Positions 5,938 to 7,912 of a DNA stretch of 7,912 bases are shown here, piece by piece. Position numbers and translations under genes: made by a program. The notes under the pieces are model-generated. The model did no database searches. It saw nothing but the letters and a program-made list of their open reading frames with translations, and had not been told where the DNA came from. Each line of letters opens with the position of its first letter. The first letter of the stretch is position 1. Source of the stretch: Chitinophagales bacterium (GTDB lineage: Bacteria > Bacteroidota > Bacteroidia > Chitinophagales > UBA2359). The DNA lies in contig JAHDDN010000248.1 of assembly GCA_020629335.1 (NCBI GenBank), positions 1 through 7,912 on the forward strand, read 5' to 3'.

Positions 5938-6501
5938 TTATTCTACATTCTCTACTTTTTTTGGATGCCATTCTATTTCGGCAACCTCTAAATCTTGTGC
6001 AATCTTTCTTCCCAATACAAAAAAGTAATCCGAAAGTCGATTCAAGTATTCTATAATAAAAGTAGGAACATCGGTTTTTTCGGCTAAGTGTACGACCAAC
6101 CTTTCTGATCTTCTGCACACACATCGTGCCAAATGGCAGTAAGAAACGATGGTATGGCCGCCTGGCAAAATGAAGTTCTTTAAATCAGGTAATTCTGCCT
6201 CCATACTATCAATGGCTAACTCTAATTGCTCGATAGCACCTTCTGGAAATGCAGGTGGCTTAGCGTTTTTACTAATTGGATTGGTCGCCAAATTAGCTCC
6301 TATCACAAATAGATTATGTTGTACATCAGTTAAGATCTGCTTATAGTCATCATGGATTGCTTGATCTCTTACTAAACCTACATAGGAGTTTAGCTCGTCA
6401 ACGGTTCCATAGGTATCAATTCTTAAGTGATGTTTAGGGACTCTTCCACCACCAAATAACATGGTCGTACCATCATCTCCTGTTTTCGTGTATATTTTCA
6501 T
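5938..6501 (-). CDS. Cob(I)alamin adenosyltransferase, PduO/MMAB type
   Basis: The 187-residue protein belongs to the PduO-type ATP:cob(I)alamin adenosyltransferases. These attach the adenosyl group of ATP to reduced cobalamin to make coenzyme B12 for enzymes such as methylmalonyl-CoA mutase or class II ribonucleotide reductase. Visible signatures are the N-terminal ATP-binding segment YTKTGDDGTTMLFGG (4-18), YGTVDELNSYVGL (31-43), LPGGH (112-116), RCVCRRSER (126-134) and the C-terminal helix motif YLNRLSDYFFVLGR (152-165). All lie in the expected order, and the length is normal. The reading frame can be extended to a TTG at 6513, but the ATG at 6501 gives the usual MKIYTKTGD start and is preferred. 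No cobalamin riboswitch is recognisable upstream. It is not adjacent to other B12 genes. Cytoplasmic; it probably forms a trimer, as the family does. Confidence 0.94.
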   Translation of the reverse strand: MKIYTKTGDDGTTMLFGGGRVPKHHLRIDTYGTVDELNSYVGLVRDQAIHDDYKQILTDVQHNLFVIGANLATNPISKNAKPPAFPEGAIEQLELAIDSMEAELPDLKNFILPGGHTIVSYCHLARCVCRRSERLVVHLAEKTDVPTFIIEYLNRLSDYFFVLGRKIAQDLEVAEIEWHPKKVENVE

Positions 6502-6566
6502 AATAAAATTCAATTCATATAGGTGTCGAAATCAGTATATTGGCGATTTTTTTTCAGTTGATGAGC

Positions 6567-6594
6567 AGCTTTAAAAAGCCCCCTTCTTTAAGCT
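6567..6594. other. Hairpin in the intergenic region upstream of the adenosyltransferase gene
   Basis: AGCTTTAAAAAG (6567-6578) and CTTCTTTAAGCT (6583-6594) form a 12-base-pair stem around CCCC. It has one mismatch plus one further non-Watson-Crick position, which becomes G-U on the minus strand. Neither strand has a T-run after it, so it is not a standard terminator. It lies about 65 bases before the adenosyltransferase start and about 155 bases after the ATPase stop, and could be a leader structure, a processed 3' end or chance. Confidence 0.4.
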
Positions 6595-6621
6595 ATTAAC
6601 CTATCAGTTATCTAAAGGTTT

Positions 6622-6658
6622 AATAGTATTGTGAAAAAAGTTTTATCTATATACTATT
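6622..6658. other. AT-rich inverted repeat downstream of the ABC ATPase gene
   Basis: AATAGTAT (6622-6629) and ATACTATT (6651-6658) pair perfectly, with a possible inner AAAA/TTTT stem. A further small dyad, GTTCT-TAT-AGAAC, lies at 6703-6715. Both are in the non-coding gap after the ATPase stop. The surroundings are AT-rich, so the significance is low. Confidence 0.25.
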
Positions 6659-6750
6659 CTATAATTATTTAGTCACTTAACTCTAATGAAAATATAGTAA
6701 ATGTTCTTATAGAACACAACAAATATTCTCCTTCTTGCTATTTTTTTTGT

Positions 6751-7470
6751 TTAGTCATAAGTAATAGGATGTTCGTTAATTTCGTCTACATCAATCAATC
6801 CATCTTTAAGACGAATAATTCGATGTGCGTGTTGTGCGATGTCTTCCTCATGTGTAACCATCAGTACAGTATTCCCATTTTGATGTATATCTTGAAATAG
6901 TTTAATGATTTCGATGGACGTTTTGCTATCTAGGTTACCTGTAGGCTCATCTGCTAAGATGATAGAGGGATCATTGATCAAGGCCCTTGCTACTGCGACT
7001 CTTTGTCGCTGTCCACCTGAAAGCTCATTCGGTTTGTGTTTGCCTCTATCGCCCAAGCCGACTTCGGTCAGTATTTTTTTCGCCTTTTCATTTCTGATTT
7101 TCTTGCTAATGCCTGCATAGACGAGCGGCATACTTACATTTTCCAATGAACTTAATCGGGGTAAAAGATTGAACGTCTGAAAGATAAAGCCGATTTCTTT
7201 ATTTCTTATTTCAGCTAGCTGATTGTCTGTCATGCTGGCTACTTCCTGTTTATTGAGAATGTAGCTGCCTTCAGTTGGAGTATCTAAGCAGCCTAAGATA
7301 TTCATCAAGGTTGACTTCCCAGAACCAGAAGGACCCATAATAGCAACATATTCGTTCTTTTTGATGGAAAGACTCACCCCATTCAGTGCTTTAATGGTTT
7401 CATTGCCCATTTGATAGAACTTGCTGATATTGGAGACCTTGATTACTTCTTCTTCCATTGACTTTAGCAT
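6751..7470 (-). CDS. LolD/MacB-type ABC transporter ATP-binding protein
   Basis: The 239-residue ATPase carries all ABC signatures: Walker [10 protein letters not shown] (46-54), Q-loop Gln98 in [13 protein letters not shown], signature [15 protein letters not shown] (150-164), Walker [13 protein letters not shown] with catalytic Glu175 (170-181), and H-loop His207 in MVTHEED. The spacing and the phrase [11 protein letters not shown] place it in the LolD/MacB/FtsE group, which energises permeases of the MacB/FtsX fold. Its natural partner would be a permease like that at 2788-4038, though the two are separated by queA and two other genes, so pairing is inference. The ATG at 7470 follows the gatC stop after 8 bases, which implies cotranscription. 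Met5 (7458) is an alternative start that would not affect the fold. Cytoplasmic, peripheral to the inner membrane. Confidence 0.95.
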   Translation of the reverse strand: MLKSMEEEVIKVSNISKFYQMGNETIKALNGVSLSIKKNEYVAIMGPSGSGKSTLMNILGCLDTPTEGSYILNKQEVASMTDNQLAEIRNKEIGFIFQTFNLLPRLSSLENVSMPLVYAGISKKIRNEKAKKILTEVGLGDRGKHKPNELSGGQRQRVAVARALINDPSIILADEPTGNLDSKTSIEIIKLFQDIHQNGNTVLMVTHEEDIAQHAHRIIRLKDGLIDVDEINEHPITYD

Positions 7471-7478
7471 TACTTACG

Positions 7479-7769
7479 CTACTTTTGAATCACTTTAGGG
7501 ACTTTGATATAATCCTCATCGTGTCGGGGCGCATTTTTTAGACCCTCCGCTTTGTTAATTAGCTGCTTTACCTCATCAGCTCTAAATACATTGACTTCCT
7601 CATTGATATAAATTAGGGGTTCAACGCCTTCTGTATCTAAGCCATTTATCTGTTTGAAAAATACAGAAATTTCTGCTAAATCTTGTTTGATTTTAAGTCT
7701 TTCATTGGCATTAAAGTCCAATTTTGCTAAATTGGCGAGTCGATCGACTAAAGCATCATTAATTTCCAT
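7479..7769 (-). CDS. gatC: Asp-tRNA(Asn)/Glu-tRNA(Gln) amidotransferase subunit C
   Basis: The 96-residue protein has GatC's usual length and landmarks: the N-terminal helix VDRLANLAKLDF (8-19), LDTEGVEPL (44-52), NVFRAD (60-65), NAP (79-81) and the C-terminal YIKVPKVIQK (87-96). GatC wraps around and stabilises GatA in the GatCAB complex. That complex converts mischarged Glu-tRNA(Gln) and/or Asp-tRNA(Asn) to the correct amidated forms. gatA and gatB are not in the window. The start at 7769 fits the family. A promoter-like box lies 21 bases upstream, and the ABC ATPase gene follows after 8 bases, so gatC appears to be the first gene of a two-gene unit. No functional link between tRNA amidation and the transporter ATPase is implied. 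Confidence 0.94.
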   Translation of the reverse strand: MEINDALVDRLANLAKLDFNANERLKIKQDLAEISVFFKQINGLDTEGVEPLIYINEEVNVFRADEVKQLINKAEGLKNAPRHDEDYIKVPKVIQK

Positions 7770-7790
7770 GAGTGTGAGTTCTGTTTTGCG

Positions 7791-7800
7791 TGCGAAAATA
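7791..7800 (-). promoter_or_regulatory. Possible -7 promoter box for gatC and the ABC ATPase
   Basis: The minus strand reads TATTTTCGCA, one mismatch from TAnnTTTG. It would place transcription initiation within about 20 bases of the gatC ATG. No TTTG stands at the usual upstream distance; one occurs about 13 bases upstream, which is too close. Supported only by the pattern and its position. Confidence 0.3.
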
Positions 7801-7912
7801 ACAAAATTAATGACAAACTGATGAATAAAAATAGAAATTTTGTTGGCGGAAAGTGTACTTAAATTAAGTTGGTGGTTATTGATTAGATCGCTTCGCTTTC
7901 AGAAGAGAGACC
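7801..7912. other. Non-coding right edge upstream of gatC
   Basis: No start or recognisable protein is seen here. On the minus strand two frames are open from the window edge for nine to eleven codons before a TAA, so the last residues of an upstream gene cannot be excluded. The final bases (7889-7912), GC-richer with CGCTTCGCTTTC, may be the edge of another intergenic repeat. Confidence 0.4.

Noticed and set aside
5903..6124. 73-codon minus-strand open frame with Arg/Lys/Cys-rich translation
   Set aside because: It lies in another frame over the 3' part of the clearly real adenosyltransferase gene and resembles no protein family.
6502..6513. N-terminal extension of the adenosyltransferase from a TTG start
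   Set aside because: The ATG at 6501 gives the usual family N-terminus MKIYTKTGD, and the four-residue extension adds nothing conserved.
6502..6750. Cobalamin riboswitch upstream of the adenosyltransferase gene
   Set aside because: No B12-box-like conserved core is present, and the region is AT-rich with only small hairpins.
7889..7912. Edge of a third repeat element (CGCTTCGCTTTC and following bases)
   Set aside because: Only a fragment is visible and it has no second copy in the window, so it cannot be called.
1..7912. CRISPR array, tRNA, rRNA or insertion-sequence gene
   Set aside because: No regularly spaced repeats, cloverleaf-like sequences, rRNA segments or transposase-like proteins were found on either strand.

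Overview
The window looks like chromosomal DNA of a member of the Bacteroidota. The DNA is AT-rich. Most starts lack a Shine-Dalgarno sequence and sit behind A/T-rich leaders. Several upstream regions carry boxes resembling the Bacteroidota promoter (TTTG, about 19 bases, then TAnnTTTG). The QueA and small DUF2795-type proteins have the character usual in this phylum, and the lipoprotein at the left end has a Cys-Lys-Lys-Glu-Asp start like the surface-export signal described for Bacteroidota. A finer placement (for example Saprospiria or Cytophagia) cannot be supported.

Layout, left to right. 1-945 (minus) is the first 315 codons of a secreted alpha/beta-hydrolase (lipase-like) lipoprotein that runs off the window. 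It lies 54 bases downstream of an RNase D gene (1000-2208, minus). 2209-2787 has no gene but holds a GC-rich, roughly 100-base imperfect palindrome. 2788-4038 (minus) is a MacB/FtsX-type ABC permease. It diverges from queA (4287-5336, plus), and the gap between them contains a promoter candidate for the permease and a dyad-rich block that looks like an operator. Immediately after queA lies a second, unrelated long palindrome of about 160 bases (5336-5495), then a textbook hairpin terminator (5543-5583) facing a small conserved acidic protein gene (5621-5842, minus). A PduO-type cobalamin adenosyltransferase follows (5938-6501, minus). The right end is a tight pair on the minus strand: gatC (7479-7769) and, 8 bases downstream of it, a LolD/MacB-type ABC ATPase (6751-7470).

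Most genes are housekeeping: tRNA modification (QueA), RNA trimming (RNase D), indirect tRNA aminoacylation (GatC) and B12 cofactor activation. The ATPase and the permease belong to families that work together in MacB/LolCDE-type exporters, but they sit about 2.7 kb apart in separate transcription units, so pairing them is inference. I see no mobile-element protein, phage gene, CRISPR array, tRNA or rRNA. The least ordinary content is intergenic: two long palindromes of different sequence, and the tandem dyads between the permease gene and queA.
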